A stretch of 64,000 bases of DNA from Bordetella genomosp. 13 (lineage in GTDB: Bacteria > Pseudomonadota > Gammaproteobacteria > Burkholderiales > Burkholderiaceae_B), in the NCBI RefSeq assembly GCF_007679965.1, contig NZ_VEHL01000001.1:1178001-1242000 (forward strand), read 5' to 3'. The position numbers and the translations under genes were made by a program. Shown here piece after piece: positions 34,303 through 45,559 of the stretch; the stretch's first letter is position 1; every line of letters starts with the position of its first letter. The notes under the pieces were generated by a model, which was not told the origin of the DNA, did no database searches, and worked only from the letters and a program-made list of their open reading frames with translations.

Positions 34303-35034
34303 TCAGCGCAGCGGCTGCGCGTCGCTGCCGGGCAGGCCGGGGGAATAGGGCGACGGGCTGGACGGCGGCTGGATCACCACGTTGGGGGTGACCTGGCGGC
34401 TGGCCTCGTCGCGCTTGCGGGCCTGGTCGGAGTCGGGCGTCTGGCCGGCCTTGCTGCGCTGCGCTTCGGCGGCGCGGTCGGCTTCCGCCTTCGCGGCATC
34501 GGCCTTGGCATCCGGCGCGACGGGCGCCGCGGGCTGGGCGGGGGGCGTAGCCGGCTGGGCCGCACTCGGCTCGGCGGCCACCGGGGCCGGCTGGGCCTTG
34601 GCCTGGTCGGCCGGCACGGGGCGGGCCTGCTCGATCGGCTTGCCGTCTTCGTCCAGCTGGTAGGGCTGCAGCGTGGGCTGTTCGTCGCCGCTCCAGCGGG
34701 CCAGGCGGTCGTTCTCGAACCACACGGTGAACTTGCGTTCGCGCGCGTCGCCGTAGCCCGGCTTGTAGTAGTACGGGTAGTCCCAGCGGTCGGAGTGCAG
34801 CACGCTGGTCAGCATGGGGCTGCCCAGCGCGAAGCGGACCTGCTCGCGCGACATGCCGGGCTGCAGCAGGGCGATCTGCTCCTGCGTGATCCAGTTGCCC
34901 TGCTGGACGTCGATCTTGTACGGGAAGCCCCACTTGCTGCCCGAGGAGCATCCGGCCAGCAAGGCCACGATGCCCAGCGCAGCCAGGCCCGTCTTGAGAG
35001 TCCGGACGGACCGGATGGGATTACGTGCAATCAT
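34303..35034 (-). CDS. bamE: Outer membrane assembly lipoprotein BamE (OmlA/SmpA) with a long tail
   Basis: A 243-residue lipoprotein of the beta-barrel assembly machine. The leader ends in the lipobox L-L-A-G-C, then the SmpA domain (about 30-135) has [10 protein letters not shown] and [18 protein letters not shown]. coli BamE is about 113 residues; here roughly 100 extra residues, rich in Pro, Ala, Gln and Lys, follow and are probably disordered. The ATG at 35034 is used; a GTG six bases upstream is possible. It is divergent from fur, a common order in Bordetella. Confidence 0.9.
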   Translation of the reverse strand: MIARNPIRSVRTLKTGLAALGIVALLAGCSSGSKWGFPYKIDVQQGNWITQEQIALLQPGMSREQVRFALGSPMLTSVLHSDRWDYPYYYKPGYGDARERKFTVWFENDRLARWSGDEQPTLQPYQLDEDGKPIEQARPVPADQAKAQPAPVAAEPSAAQPATPPAQPAAPVAPDAKADAAKAEADRAAEAQRSKAGQTPDSDQARKRDEASRQVTPNVVIQPPSSPSPYSPGLPGSDAQPLR

Positions 35035-35210
35035 GGACACTTGCGCCCCGCCATTATTGAGAAACGAACAAAACCGTTATCATAAAGGTTTCAAGAAGAT
35101 AGTTCCGTGCAGCGGCGACGAGATGGCCGGCAGGGTGCAAAGACCCGTAGCGAAGCCGGCGGGTTTCCGCGCCCTGGGGCCCTGGCTTACGCCGACGGAG
35201 AGCGACCAAA

Positions 35211-35630
35211 ATGACCGACCAAAGCGACCTGAAAAACATGGGCCTGAAGGCGACTTTCCCGCGCCTGAAGATCCTCGACATCTTCCGCAAGTCGGGCGAA
35301 CGCCACCTCAGCGCCGAAGACGTCTATCGCGCCCTCATCGCCGAGAACGTCGAGATCGGCCTGGCCACCGTGTACCGCGTGCTGACCCAGTTCGAACAGG
35401 CCGGCATCCTCAGCCGCAGCCAGTTCGACACGGGCAAGGCGGTGTTCGAGCTGAACGACGGCGACCACCACGACCACCTCATCTGCACCAACTGCGGCAC
35501 CGTGGTCGAGTTCTCGGATAACGAGATCGAAAAGCGCCAGCACAAGATCGCCAAGGACAACGGCTTCGCGCTGGAAAGCCACGCGATGGTGCTGTACGGC
35601 ATCTGCGGCAATTGCCAGAAATCGCGCTGA
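35211..35630 (+). CDS. fur: Ferric uptake regulator
   Basis: A 139-residue iron-sensing repressor. The N-terminal winged helix includes [11 protein letters not shown] and [10 protein letters not shown]. The dimerisation domain has the metal-binding [11 protein letters not shown] and a second C-G-N-C pair near the end. It represses iron uptake genes with Fe2+. The gap upstream (35035-35210) has TTGAGA and TCATAA in promoter-like spacing, and TTATGATAACGG on the other strand resembles half a Fur box, so autoregulation is possible. A strong terminator follows. Confidence 0.95.
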   Translation: MTDQSDLKNMGLKATFPRLKILDIFRKSGERHLSAEDVYRALIAENVEIGLATVYRVLTQFEQAGILSRSQFDTGKAVFELNDGDHHDHLICTNCGTVVEFSDNEIEKRQHKIAKDNGFALESHAMVLYGICGNCQKSR

Positions 35631-35667
35631 CATGACCATGCCGGCGTAGCCCGCCGGCGCGTTCGGC

Positions 35668-35696
35668 AAGGGCCGGCCCGATGGGCCGGCCTTTTT
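35668..35696. terminator. Rho-independent terminator after fur
   Basis: AAGGGCCGGCCC-GAT-GGGCCGGCCTTTTT forms a strong GC stem with a T tract. It lies 37 nt after the fur stop and just before the convergent recN stop, so it also limits recN read-through. Confidence 0.88.
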
Positions 35697-35719
35697 GCAT
35701 CTGCAAACGGCCCGGGCGC

Positions 35720-37378
35720 CTACGCCGCCTCGGACACGCCCAGCATCTCGCGCGCGTGGTTGCGCGTGGTGTCGGTGATGGTGATGCCGCCCAGCATGCG
35801 CGCCAGTTCCTCGACGCGCGCGTCGGTGTCCAGTTCGGTGATCTGCGACCGCGTGGTGCCGCGCGATTCGCTCTTGCTGACGCGGTACTGCGTGTTGCCG
35901 CACGCCGCCACCTGGGGCAGGTGGGTCACGCACAGCACCTGGTGGCGTTCGCCCAGCTCGCGCAGCAGCTTGCCCACCACTTCCGCGACCGCACCGCCGA
36001 CCCCGCTGTCCACTTCGTCGAAGATCAACGTGGGCACGCGCGCGGCGCGGCTGGCGATGACCGACAGGGCCAGCGAAATGCGCGACAGTTCGCCGCCCGA
36101 GGCCACCTTGGCCAGCGATCGCGGCGTGGTGCCGGCATGGCCGGCCACGCGGAACTCGACGGTTTCGCTGCCCTGCGCCGACGGCGCGGATTCCATCAGG
36201 GCGGCCACGAACGTGCCGCCCTGCATGGCCAGCGTCTGCATGGCCTGGCTGACTTCCTTGCCCAGGTCCTTGGCCACCTTCTGGCGCGCGGTGCTCAGCT
36301 TGGCGGCGGCGGCGGCGTAGGCCGCCTGCGCGGCGTTCGCCTGGGCGCGCAGCGCCTCGACGTCGCCCGCGGCCTGCATCTCGGCCAACTGCGCATGCAG
36401 CGTGTCGCGCAGCGCCGGCAGCTCCTCGGGCGTGGTCTTGAACTTGCGGGCCGTCTCGAACACGGCGCCCATGCGCGTCTCGACGTCGGCCAGGCGCTGC
36501 GGGTCCAGTTCGACCCGCGTGATGTAGTTGTTCAGGTCGGACACCGCCTCGCCGATGGCGATCTCGGCCGATTCGAGCTCCTCGCACAGGCCCTTCAGCG
36601 CGGGATCGTGGCGCATCATCTGCTGCGCGCGCTGCAGCGCCACGCCGACGCGATGCCGCGCCGAATCGTCCTCGCCGTCCAGCGCCTCGAGCACCTGGCC
36701 CGCGTCGTCCAGCAGCGACTGCGCGTGCGCCAGGCGGGTGTGCTCGCCCTGCAGGCTATCCCATTCGTCGCCGCCCAGGGATAGCGCGTCGAGTTCGTCC
36801 GCCTGCCATTGCACGCGTTCGCGGTCGGCCGCAAGCTTGTCGGCATCTTGCAGGGCGGCGTCCAGCTGGCGCTGCACGCCGCGCCAGTGCTTCCAGGCCT
36901 GGGCCACCTTGTGGCGCAGTTCGACGTGGCCGCCGTGGGCGTCCAGCAGGTCGCGCTGGGCGTCGGGCCGCATCAGGCTCTGGTGGGCGTGCTGGCCGTG
37001 GATGTCGACCAGGTGTTCGCCCAGGTCGCGCAGCAGCGTCACGGTGACGGGCGTGCCGTTGAGATAGGCGCGGCTGCGGCCCTGCGCGTCGATGACGCGG
37101 CGCAGGGCCAGTTCCGGCCCCTCGGCGTCCAGGTCGCGCTCGGTCAGCCACTCTTTCAGGTGGCTGGGCGTGTCGAACACGGCGGTGATGTCGGCGCGCG
37201 CCGCGCCTTCGCGCAGCATGCTGGCGTCGCCGCGCTCGCCCAGCGCCAGGGCCAGGGCGTCGATCAGGATGGATTTGCCGGCGCCGGTCTCGCCGGAGAA
37301 CACGGTGAAGCCGGGACCGAAGTGGATCTCGGTCTCTTCGACGATGACGAAGTCTCGGATATGCAGGGTGCGCAACAT
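35720..37378 (-). CDS. recN: DNA repair protein RecN
   Basis: A 552-residue SMC-like ATPase for double-strand break repair. Walker A is G-E-T-G-A-G-K-S near residue 29; Q-loop and signature sequence V-A-S-G-G-E-L-S-R-I-S-L-A-L occur in the C-terminal part, and Walker B is T-L-I-F-D-E-V-D-S-G. The middle (about 150-370) is a coiled coil rich in Ala, Gln and Arg. The start of 37378 follows the nadK stop by 15 nt, so recN and nadK form an operon. Confidence 0.95.
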   Translation of the reverse strand: MLRTLHIRDFVIVEETEIHFGPGFTVFSGETGAGKSILIDALALALGERGDASMLREGAARADITAVFDTPSHLKEWLTERDLDAEGPELALRRVIDAQGRSRAYLNGTPVTVTLLRDLGEHLVDIHGQHAHQSLMRPDAQRDLLDAHGGHVELRHKVAQAWKHWRGVQRQLDAALQDADKLAADRERVQWQADELDALSLGGDEWDSLQGEHTRLAHAQSLLDDAGQVLEALDGEDDSARHRVGVALQRAQQMMRHDPALKGLCEELESAEIAIGEAVSDLNNYITRVELDPQRLADVETRMGAVFETARKFKTTPEELPALRDTLHAQLAEMQAAGDVEALRAQANAAQAAYAAAAAKLSTARQKVAKDLGKEVSQAMQTLAMQGGTFVAALMESAPSAQGSETVEFRVAGHAGTTPRSLAKVASGGELSRISLALSVIASRAARVPTLIFDEVDSGVGGAVAEVVGKLLRELGERHQVLCVTHLPQVAACGNTQYRVSKSESRGTTRSQITELDTDARVEELARMLGGITITDTTRNHAREMLGVSEAA

Positions 37379-37393
37379 GGCGGGCGCGTGTGG

Positions 37394-38293
37394 CTATTCA
37401 ACGTTGTCGGTGGCCTGCGGCATCAGATTCCAATGCAGCTTGCGGCGCAGGGTGGAGAAGAAGCTGTAGCCCTCGGGATGCACGAAGCGCACGGTGTGCG
37501 GGGCGCGCTGCACGGTGATGCGGTCGCCGGGCTGCAGGTCGGACCAGGTCTGCATGTCGAAATGCACGCTGGCGCCGATCTCGACGCGGCCCATGGCCAC
37601 CAGGGTCATGCTGAGCACGCCCGAATCCGGAATGACGATGGCGCGGTTGGACAGGGTCTGCGGCGCCACCGGCACCAGCACCATGGCGTTCAGGCCCGGG
37701 TGCAGCAGCGGGCCGTTGGCCGACAGCGAGTACGCGGTGGACCCCGTGGGCGTGGCCACGATCAGGCCGTCGGCGCGCTGGGCATACATGAAGGCGTCGT
37801 CCAGTTCGACGCGCACCTCGATCATGCCGCCGCGGCCGGCGCGGTTCAGCACCACGTCGTTCAGGGCCGAGGCCGCGAACATCTGCTGGTCGCCGCGCCA
37901 GACGCTGCCCTGCAGCATCATGCGGTCTTCGATGGTGTAGTTGCCCTCGAGCACCCGGTTCAGCGCGGTGTGCGCGTCCTGCACCGGGATGTCGGTGATG
38001 AAGCCCAGGCGGCCGTGGTTGATGCCGATCAGCGGCACGCCGTAGGGCGCCAGGTGGCGTGCGGCGCCCAGCACCGTGCCGTCGCCGCCCATGACCACCG
38101 CCAGCGATGCGCTGCGGCCGATCTCCTGCAGGTCGGCGACCGGGTATTCGCGCACCTGAGTGTTGCGGGCGGTGTCCGCCTCGACGAGCACCTTGCGGCC
38201 GGCCTGCGTCATGGCCTCGGCCAGCGCGCGCAGCGGACCGTCCAGGCCGCTGTCCTGGTGCCTGCCGATCAGGGCGACGGTGGGAAAATGCAT
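37394..38293 (-). CDS. nadK: NAD kinase
   Basis: A 299-residue ATP-dependent NAD kinase producing NADP. The signature G-G-D-G-T lies near residue 69, followed by G-I-N-H-G-R-L-G-F-I-T-D and T-P-T-G-S-T-A-Y-S-L-S-A-N-G-P. No membrane segment or signal is present. The ATG at 38293 is used. It is the first gene of the nadK-recN operon and is divergent from hrcA. Confidence 0.95.
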   Translation of the reverse strand: MHFPTVALIGRHQDSGLDGPLRALAEAMTQAGRKVLVEADTARNTQVREYPVADLQEIGRSASLAVVMGGDGTVLGAARHLAPYGVPLIGINHGRLGFITDIPVQDAHTALNRVLEGNYTIEDRMMLQGSVWRGDQQMFAASALNDVVLNRAGRGGMIEVRVELDDAFMYAQRADGLIVATPTGSTAYSLSANGPLLHPGLNAMVLVPVAPQTLSNRAIVIPDSGVLSMTLVAMGRVEIGASVHFDMQTWSDLQPGDRITVQRAPHTVRFVHPEGYSFFSTLRRKLHWNLMPQATDNVE

Positions 38294-38499
38294 GGTGGCA
38301 GTCTTGTGTAGGTATGGGTGAAGGCGAGCACGTCTGACGATTATAGGGGGCGGTCCGTGGCGCAAGCAGGAGAAAAGCGCCTCATCCCGTCGCCGGGCCA
38401 TGGGCCGGGCGCGGCCCGCCGGCCGGGGCTTCACGCCTTCCGATGGACGTCCTCGGGCAAATTTCTCCTTATTTCCAAAAGATTCCCTAAAATAGAAGG

Positions 38500-39507
38500 A
38501 TGGATGAACGCGCACGTGCACTGCTGAAGGCGTTGATAGAACGCTATATCGCCGACGGGCAGCCTGTCGGTTCGCGCACGCTGTCGAAGGTCTTCGACCT
38601 GTCTCCGGCCACCATCCGCAACGTCATGGCCGACCTCGAAGACCAGGGCCTGATCCACAGCCCCCACACCTCGGCCGGGCGCATCCCCACGCCGCGCGGC
38701 TACCGCATGTTCGTCGACTCGCTGCTGGCCGTGCGGGCGTACGAGATGCACCGGCCCAACGTGGGCGAACTGCTGCCCATGTCCGAGCCTGCCCGCGCCG
38801 TCAACGCCGCGGCCGCGCTGCTGTCCAACCTCACGCAGTTCGCCGGCGTGGTGCTCACGCCCAAGCGCTCGCAGGTCTTCCGCCAGATCGAATTCATCCG
38901 CCTGTCCGAGCGCCGGGTGCTGCTGATCATAGTCACCCCCGACGGCGACGTGCAGAACCGCATCCTGGCCGCCCAGCGCGACTACTCCGACTCCGACCTG
39001 ACCGAGGCCGGCAATTTCTTCAACGTGCATTTCTCGGGCAAGTCATTCGACGCGGTGCGCCGCACCCTGTCCACCGAGCTGGCCCAGCTGCGCGAAGACA
39101 TCTCCAAGCTGATGCAGGCGGCCGTCGAGGCCAGCGCCGAAGCCGCCGACGACGGCGACGCCGTGGTCATCTCGGGCGAGCGCAAACTGCTGGACGTGAC
39201 CGACATCGCGTCCGACATGGACCGGCTGCGCAAGATGTTCTCCCTGTTCGAGAAGAAGACCGACCTGCTGCAACTGCTGGACGTATCCAGCCGCGCGCAG
39301 GGCGTGCAGATCTACATCGGCGGCGATTCGCAGCTGGTGCCTTTCGAAGAAGTCTCGGTGATCACCGCGCCGTACGGGGTCGACGGCAAGGTGGTGGGCA
39401 CGCTGGGGGTCATCGGTCCCACCCGCATGGCCTACGAACGGGTCATTCCCATCGTCGACATCACGGCGCGGCTGCTGTCCAACGCGCTGAGCCAGAACCA
39501 CTCGTAA
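38500..39507 (+). CDS. hrcA: Heat-inducible transcription repressor HrcA
   Basis: A 335-residue repressor. The N-terminal winged helix (about 1-75) has [12 protein letters not shown] and [19 protein letters not shown]. The rest is the GAF-like/inserted dimerisation domain ending near 335. HrcA binds the CIRCE dyad with help from GroE. I saw no CIRCE (TTAGCACTC-N9-GAGTGCTAA) in this window, so its target is probably elsewhere, as for groESL. A likely promoter with TAAAAT lies just before the start, and AGAAGG is next to the ATG. Confidence 0.95.
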   Translation: MDERARALLKALIERYIADGQPVGSRTLSKVFDLSPATIRNVMADLEDQGLIHSPHTSAGRIPTPRGYRMFVDSLLAVRAYEMHRPNVGELLPMSEPARAVNAAAALLSNLTQFAGVVLTPKRSQVFRQIEFIRLSERRVLLIIVTPDGDVQNRILAAQRDYSDSDLTEAGNFFNVHFSGKSFDAVRRTLSTELAQLREDISKLMQAAVEASAEAADDGDAVVISGERKLLDVTDIASDMDRLRKMFSLFEKKTDLLQLLDVSSRAQGVQIYIGGDSQLVPFEEVSVITAPYGVDGKVVGTLGVIGPTRMAYERVIPIVDITARLLSNALSQNHS

Positions 39508-39564
39508 ATCCATCCAACACGACAGAACCGGCTTGCTTCGCGGGCAAGCCGACAGGGGGTGTGT

Positions 39565-40662
39565 GTGTTCCTACGCTTGTTCAAGTATCTGTGGCCCGAG
39601 CGCTTCCTGCCCGAGACCCCGGCCCAGGACGACCCGTTCGATGAGAATCCTCCCCTTGCCGGACCAGGCCGCGTCGGCGTGCTGCTGGTCAACCTTGGCA
39701 CGCCCGACACCCCGTCCCGGGGCGACATCCGCAAGTACCTGCGCGAGTTCCTGTCGGATCCGCGCGTCATTGAAATCCCGCGCTATCTCTGGAAGCCCAT
39801 CCTGCACTGCCTGGTGCTGACGATGCGGCCCAAGAGGCTGGAGCCGCGCTATCGCGGCATCTGGATGGACGGCGGTTCGCCGCTGATGGTCTACAGCCGC
39901 CAGCAGGCCGAGGGGCTGGCGCGGTCGCTGCGCGCGCGCGGCCGCGACGTCGAGGTCGAGCTGGCCATGCGCTACGGCAATCCGTCGGTGCCCGACGCCA
40001 TGACGGCGCTGCGCCGGCGAGGCTGCGAGCACATCCTCGCCGTGCCCCTGTATCCGCAGTACGCCGCCAGCACCACCGCCACCGCGGTCGACGCCGTCAG
40101 CGCGCATGCCGCGCGGCTGCGCGACCAGCCGGCGCTGCGCTTCATCAAGCGGTTCCATACCGATCCGGGCTACATCGGCGCGCTGGCCGAGCGCATCGGG
40201 TCGCACTGGCAGGCCAATGGCCGGCCGGATCTGCTGCTGCTCAGCTTCCACGGCCTGCCGCGCTATTCCATCGAATTGGGCGATCCGTACTACCGCGACT
40301 GCATGCAGACGGCGCAACTGCTGCGCGAACGCCTGGGCCTGGAGCCCGGGCAGATGGAGGTCACGTTCCAGAGCCGCTTCGGCTCGGCCCGCTGGCTCGA
40401 GCCCTATACCGAGCCCACGCTTGCGGAAATGGCGCGGCGCGGCATCGCCTCGGTGGACGTGGTCTGCCCTGGATTCGTGGCCGACTGCCTGGAAACCCTG
40501 GAGGAAATCAACCAGGAGTGCCGGCATGCGTTTCTCGAGGCGGGCGGCAAGCAGTTCCGCTACATTCCGGCCCTGAACGACAGTCCCGCCTGGACGGCCG
40601 CGCTGACGGACATCGTGGACAATCACCTGCAGGGGTGGCCCGTCACGCCCGCCGGGCACTGA
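39565..40662 (+). CDS. hemH: Ferrochelatase
   Basis: A 365-residue enzyme that inserts iron into protoporphyrin IX at the inner membrane. Signatures are V-L-L-V-N-L-G-T-P near 35, Y-P-Q-Y-A-A-S-T-T-A near 165 and L-S-F-H-G-L-P near 225, which contains the catalytic His. GTG at 39565 is chosen because AGGGGG lies six bases before it; an earlier GTG at 39559 is possible. Location between hrcA and grpE, as in Bordetella, suggests a link between heme and protein-folding stress, but this is not shown by the sequence. Confidence 0.93.
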   Translation: MFLRLFKYLWPERFLPETPAQDDPFDENPPLAGPGRVGVLLVNLGTPDTPSRGDIRKYLREFLSDPRVIEIPRYLWKPILHCLVLTMRPKRLEPRYRGIWMDGGSPLMVYSRQQAEGLARSLRARGRDVEVELAMRYGNPSVPDAMTALRRRGCEHILAVPLYPQYAASTTATAVDAVSAHAARLRDQPALRFIKRFHTDPGYIGALAERIGSHWQANGRPDLLLLSFHGLPRYSIELGDPYYRDCMQTAQLLRERLGLEPGQMEVTFQSRFGSARWLEPYTEPTLAEMARRGIASVDVVCPGFVADCLETLEEINQECRHAFLEAGGKQFRYIPALNDSPAWTAALTDIVDNHLQGWPVTPAGH

Positions 40663-40726
40663 AGCGGCGGCCCCCTCCGGCACGCGGCTTGCTGCGGGGT
40701 AGGCAGGATCACCAAGGAGCGTGCTC

Positions 40727-40972
40727 ATGACCACCCATCCCAAGAAGACCGACTCGAAGCCCCGTTCCGGCACCGCCGAGAAAGACCCCGTCGAACGCGA
40801 GCTGGACGACGCGCTGGAAGATACCTTTCCCGCCAGCGATCCGATTTCGATCGACGCCGGCAAGGATGCCGAAAACCGCAAGACGGGCCACGACCAGCGG
40901 GTCGACGAGGCGCTGGAAGACACCTTCCCGGCCAGCGATCCCGTCGCGCCGGCCCAGCCCGGCAAGAAATAA
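40727..40972 (+). CDS. Small protein with two DALEDTFPASDP repeats
   Basis: An 81-residue, strongly charged, soluble protein. The segment A-L-E-D-T-F-P-A-S-D-P occurs at residues 29-39 and again at 62-72, each after an acidic E/D-D/E stretch, so the protein is essentially two copies of one motif joined by a basic linker. The DNA copies also align. AAGGAG at 40714 supports the ATG at 40727. I know short proteins with this motif only as hypothetical ones. It lies between hemH and the grpE heat-shock promoter; whether it is a stress protein is unknown. Confidence 0.8.
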   Translation: MTTHPKKTDSKPRSGTAEKDPVERELDDALEDTFPASDPISIDAGKDAENRKTGHDQRVDEALEDTFPASDPVAPAQPGKK

Positions 40973-41085
40973 GTTGTCCACAGGCGCCGCCGCGCGGGCG
41001 GCGCCTGTTCGGGCCCGCACGGCGCAACGAGCCCGCGCCGGCCGGGAAAACGCCACCCGACCCCGATTTTTCTTTCAAGACCGGA

Positions 41086-41111
41086 CTTGAAACAGGGGCA
41101 TTCGTCCCCAT
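41086..41111 (+). promoter_or_regulatory. Heat-shock (sigma-32) promoter of grpE
   Basis: CTTGAAA-N13-CCCCAT matches the sigma-32 consensus (CTTGAAA-N11-16-CCCCATNT). It lies 42 nt before the grpE start. The -10 box begins the CCCCATCG stretch at 41106. Confidence 0.85.
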
Positions 41112-41152
41112 CGTGCTGGGCGACCCCAACGAAACACTTTCCGGAGGACCCC

Positions 41153-41710
41153 ATGACGGCACCCCAAGAGCCTGTCGATTCCACCCCTGAGCAAGCGGCC
41201 GACGCTGCCGCCCCGGCGCTGGACAGCGTCGAGGCCTTGCAGGCCGAGATCGCCGCGTTGCGCGCCGAACTGGACGCCGCCCAGGCCGCGCAGAAGGCGG
41301 CGCAGGACCAGACCCTGCGCGCCATGGCCGAGAGCGAGAATGTGCGCCGCCGCGCCCAGGAAGATGTGTCCAAGGCCCGCAAGTTCGGCATCGAGTCGTT
41401 TGCCGAAAGCCTGGTGCCCGTCAAGGACAGCCTGGAGGCCGCGCTGGCCCAGCCCGAACAGACCGTCGAGAACCTGCGCGAAGGCGTCGAAGTGACCCTG
41501 AAGCAGCTGTCCTCCGCGTTCGAGCGCAACATGCTCAAGGACATCGCGCCGGCCCAGGGCGACAAGTTCGACCCGCACCAGCACCAGGCCATCTCGTCCG
41601 TGCCCGCCGAGCAGCCCGCCAATACCGTGGTGCAGCTGCTGCAGAAGGGCTACGCCATCGCCGATCGCACGCTGCGCCCCGCGCTGGTCGTGGTCGCCGC
41701 CGGCGGCTGA
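41153..41710 (+). CDS. grpE: Nucleotide exchange factor GrpE
   Basis: A 185-residue cochaperone that releases ADP from DnaK. The N-terminal acidic, Ala-rich region (about 1-40) and the long coiled coil ([14 protein letters not shown]) are typical. The C-terminal beta wing has Q-H-Q-A-I-S-S-V and [21 protein letters not shown] at 41143 sets the ATG at 41153. Transcription is probably from the sigma-32 promoter at 41086. Confidence 0.95.
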   Translation: MTAPQEPVDSTPEQAADAAAPALDSVEALQAEIAALRAELDAAQAAQKAAQDQTLRAMAESENVRRRAQEDVSKARKFGIESFAESLVPVKDSLEAALAQPEQTVENLREGVEVTLKQLSSAFERNMLKDIAPAQGDKFDPHQHQAISSVPAEQPANTVVQLLQKGYAIADRTLRPALVVVAAGG

Positions 41711-41727
41711 GCCCTCCCGGTCCCATC

Positions 41728-42117
41728 ATGGCCAACGCACCCTTCGATCCCGCGCAGGTCTTCGCGCTGTTCGGCATGCGCCACGTCGGCAATGACGACT
41801 TCGACGCCGCCGTCGCCCAAGCGCCCGGGGACGACCTGCGTTGCGTTTTCCTGTGGGGACAGGATTGTTACAATTGCAATCTGTTCAAGCAGACGGCATT
41901 GCTTCATCAAGAGGCGTTGCTGGCCCTCGGGCTGACCTGGTTCGAGGCCGACGTGTACGCCGACGAGCCGCTGGGCCGCCGTTTCGGGCTGCATGGCGTG
42001 CCGACCTTCGTGCTGTACCGCGCGGGCAAGCGGCTGGGCCGCATCACCGGCTGGCCGGGCCTGCCGCAGTTCACGGACGCCATCCGGCGGCAGCAGGCGG
42101 CAGCGGCAGGCGGGTGA
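41728..42117 (+). CDS. Thioredoxin family protein with C-Y-N-C site
   Basis: A 129-residue thioredoxin-fold protein. The redox motif is C-Y-N-C near residue 48, in place of C-G-P-C, with a cis-proline loop in G-V-P-T-F-V-L-Y-R-A-G. No signal peptide is visible, so it is cytoplasmic. It begins 18 nt after grpE and ends before dnaK, so it shares the heat-shock transcript. It may protect or repair thiols of chaperone clients; that is inference from position. Confidence 0.88.
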   Translation: MANAPFDPAQVFALFGMRHVGNDDFDAAVAQAPGDDLRCVFLWGQDCYNCNLFKQTALLHQEALLALGLTWFEADVYADEPLGRRFGLHGVPTFVLYRAGKRLGRITGWPGLPQFTDAIRRQQAAAAGG

Positions 42118-42123
42118 TTTCCT

Positions 42124-42149
42124 CTTGAAAACCCTGCGGCCGACCCCAG
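42124..42149 (+). promoter_or_regulatory. Heat-shock (sigma-32) promoter of dnaK
   Basis: CTTGAAA-N13-CCCCAG matches the sigma-32 consensus with the same 13-base spacer as the grpE promoter. It is 77 nt before dnaK, so dnaK has a second heat-shock start within the cluster. Confidence 0.8.
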
Positions 42150-42225
42150 TTAGGCTGGGACCGAGTTTTTCGACGGGTTTTTACCAACTCTTCGCATTCC
42201 AGAATTTCATTCAAGGCAACCTACC

Positions 42226-44148
<1,923 letters not shown>

Positions 44149-44165
44149 GGCGCGCTCCGCACGCA

Positions 44166-44207
44166 CCCGCCCGGTAGCCGGTTTTCCGCCTACCGGGCGG
44201 GTTCGTT
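44166..44207 (+). terminator. Intercistronic hairpin between dnaK and dnaJ
   Basis: CCCGCCCGGTAG pairs perfectly with CTACCGGGCGGG across a 12-base loop, and TTCGTTT follows. It may partly terminate or stabilise the dnaK transcript, so less dnaJ than dnaK is made. Confidence 0.8.
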
Positions 44208-44252
44208 TAAGACGTACCCGAACAGCGCTCTTTCCGGAGCCCACCGAACCTT

Positions 44253-45383
44253 ATGGCAAAACGCGACTATTACGACGTTCTTGGTGTCGCCAAGAACGCC
44301 TCGGACGATGAACTGAAGAAGGCCTACCGGAAGCTGGCCATGAAATACCATCCGGACCGCAATCCGGATAACAAGGAAGCCGAGGAGAAGTTCAAGGAGG
44401 CCAAGGAGGCCTACGAGATCCTGGGCGACGAGCAGAAGCGCGCGGCGTACGACCGCTATGGCCATGCCGGCGTGGACCCCAATGCCGCGGGCATGGGCGC
44501 GGGCGGCATGGGCGGCGGCTTCGCGGACGCCTTCGGCGACATCTTCGGCGAGATCTTCGGCGGCGCCGCCGGCGGCCGCCGGGGCGGCGGCCCGCAGGTG
44601 TACCGCGGCGCCGACCTGAAGTATTCGCTGGAAATCACGCTCGAGCAGGCGGCTGCCGGCTTCGACACCGAGATCCGCGTGCCCAGCTGGGAAAATTGCG
44701 ACACCTGCCACGGCTCGGGCGCAAAGGCCGGCACCACGCCCAAGACCTGCCGCACCTGCAACGGCGCGGGCGCCGTGCGCATGCAACAAGGCTTCTTCAG
44801 CGTGCAGCAGACCTGCCCGACCTGCCACGGCAGCGGGAAGGAAATCACCGATCCGTGCCCCGCCTGCGACGGCGTGGGGCGCATCCGCAAGAACAAGACC
44901 TTGCAGGTGAAGATTCCCGCCGGTATCGACGACGGCATGCGCATCCGCTCCAGCGGCAACGGCGAGCCGGGCATCAACGGCGGGCCCGCGGGCGACCTGT
45001 ACGTCGAGATCCATCTCAAGCAGCACAAGATCTTCCAGCGCGACGGCGACGATCTGCACTGCGAGCTGACCATCCCGTTCACCACGGCGGCGCTGGGCGG
45101 CGACCTGCAGGTGCCCACGCTGGGCGGCAAGGCAGAGATCCAGATCCCCGAAGGCACCCAGTCGGGCAAGACCTTCCGCCTGCGCGGCAAGGGCATCCGC
45201 GGCGTGCGCGCGGGCTATCCGGGCGACCTGTACTGCCACGTGGTGGTCGAGACGCCGGTGCGCCTGAGCGACGAGCAGAAGTCGATTTTGCGGCAATTCG
45301 AGGCCTCGCTGAACGACGGCGGCGACCGGCATTCGCCGCAGAGCAAGAGCTGGACGGATCGGGTGAAGGAGTTCTTCAGCTGA
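44253..45383 (+). CDS. dnaJ: Chaperone DnaJ
   Basis: A 376-residue type I Hsp40. The J domain has K-Y-H-P-D-R-N with HPD near 33-35. A Gly/Phe-rich linker follows (about 75-110). Four zinc-binding repeats are [24 protein letters not shown] and C-P-A-C-D-G-V-G. The C-terminal substrate domain ends near 376. It delivers substrate to DnaK and stimulates its ATPase. It ends the heat-shock block. Confidence 0.97.
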   Translation: MAKRDYYDVLGVAKNASDDELKKAYRKLAMKYHPDRNPDNKEAEEKFKEAKEAYEILGDEQKRAAYDRYGHAGVDPNAAGMGAGGMGGGFADAFGDIFGEIFGGAAGGRRGGGPQVYRGADLKYSLEITLEQAAAGFDTEIRVPSWENCDTCHGSGAKAGTTPKTCRTCNGAGAVRMQQGFFSVQQTCPTCHGSGKEITDPCPACDGVGRIRKNKTLQVKIPAGIDDGMRIRSSGNGEPGINGGPAGDLYVEIHLKQHKIFQRDGDDLHCELTIPFTTAALGGDLQVPTLGGKAEIQIPEGTQSGKTFRLRGKGIRGVRAGYPGDLYCHVVVETPVRLSDEQKSILRQFEASLNDGGDRHSPQSKSWTDRVKEFFS

Positions 45384-45418
45384 TCCGTTGCGGCCTTCGC
45401 GAGAGGGCACGGCAGGGC

Positions 45419-45490
45419 AAGCCCGTTTTGACGGTTGGCTGGCGATGGAGGATGCCTCCGCGCCAGGTCCCCGGCAAGACGGGCTTTTTC
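45419..45490 (+). terminator. Terminator after dnaJ with a nested hairpin
   Basis: AAGCCCGT (45419-45426) pairs with ACGGGCTT (45479-45486), followed by a T/C-rich tail. Inside lies a second hairpin, GGAGG with CCTCC. It separates the heat-shock genes from the RHH regulator. Confidence 0.65.
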
Positions 45491-45528
45491 TTTGAGTGCC
45501 AGGCACGACAAACAAAAATATTCCACTA

Positions 45529-45546
45529 ACCATCCAAGTGGATGGT
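45529..45546. promoter_or_regulatory. Palindrome before the RHH regulator (candidate autoregulatory operator)
   Basis: ACCATCCA-AG-TGGATGGT is a perfect 8-base dyad just before the regulator's start at 45560. RHH repressors usually bind such short dyads over their own promoter. Its overlap with the ATG at 45542 is one reason to prefer the start at 45560. Confidence 0.6.
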
Positions 45547-45559
45547 GTACGATGTCGTC

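Noticed and set aside
38294..38499. Possible CIRCE element before hrcA
   Set aside because: No TTAGCACTC/GAGTGCTAA match is present here or before grpE and dnaK; only a promoter-like TAAAAT is visible.
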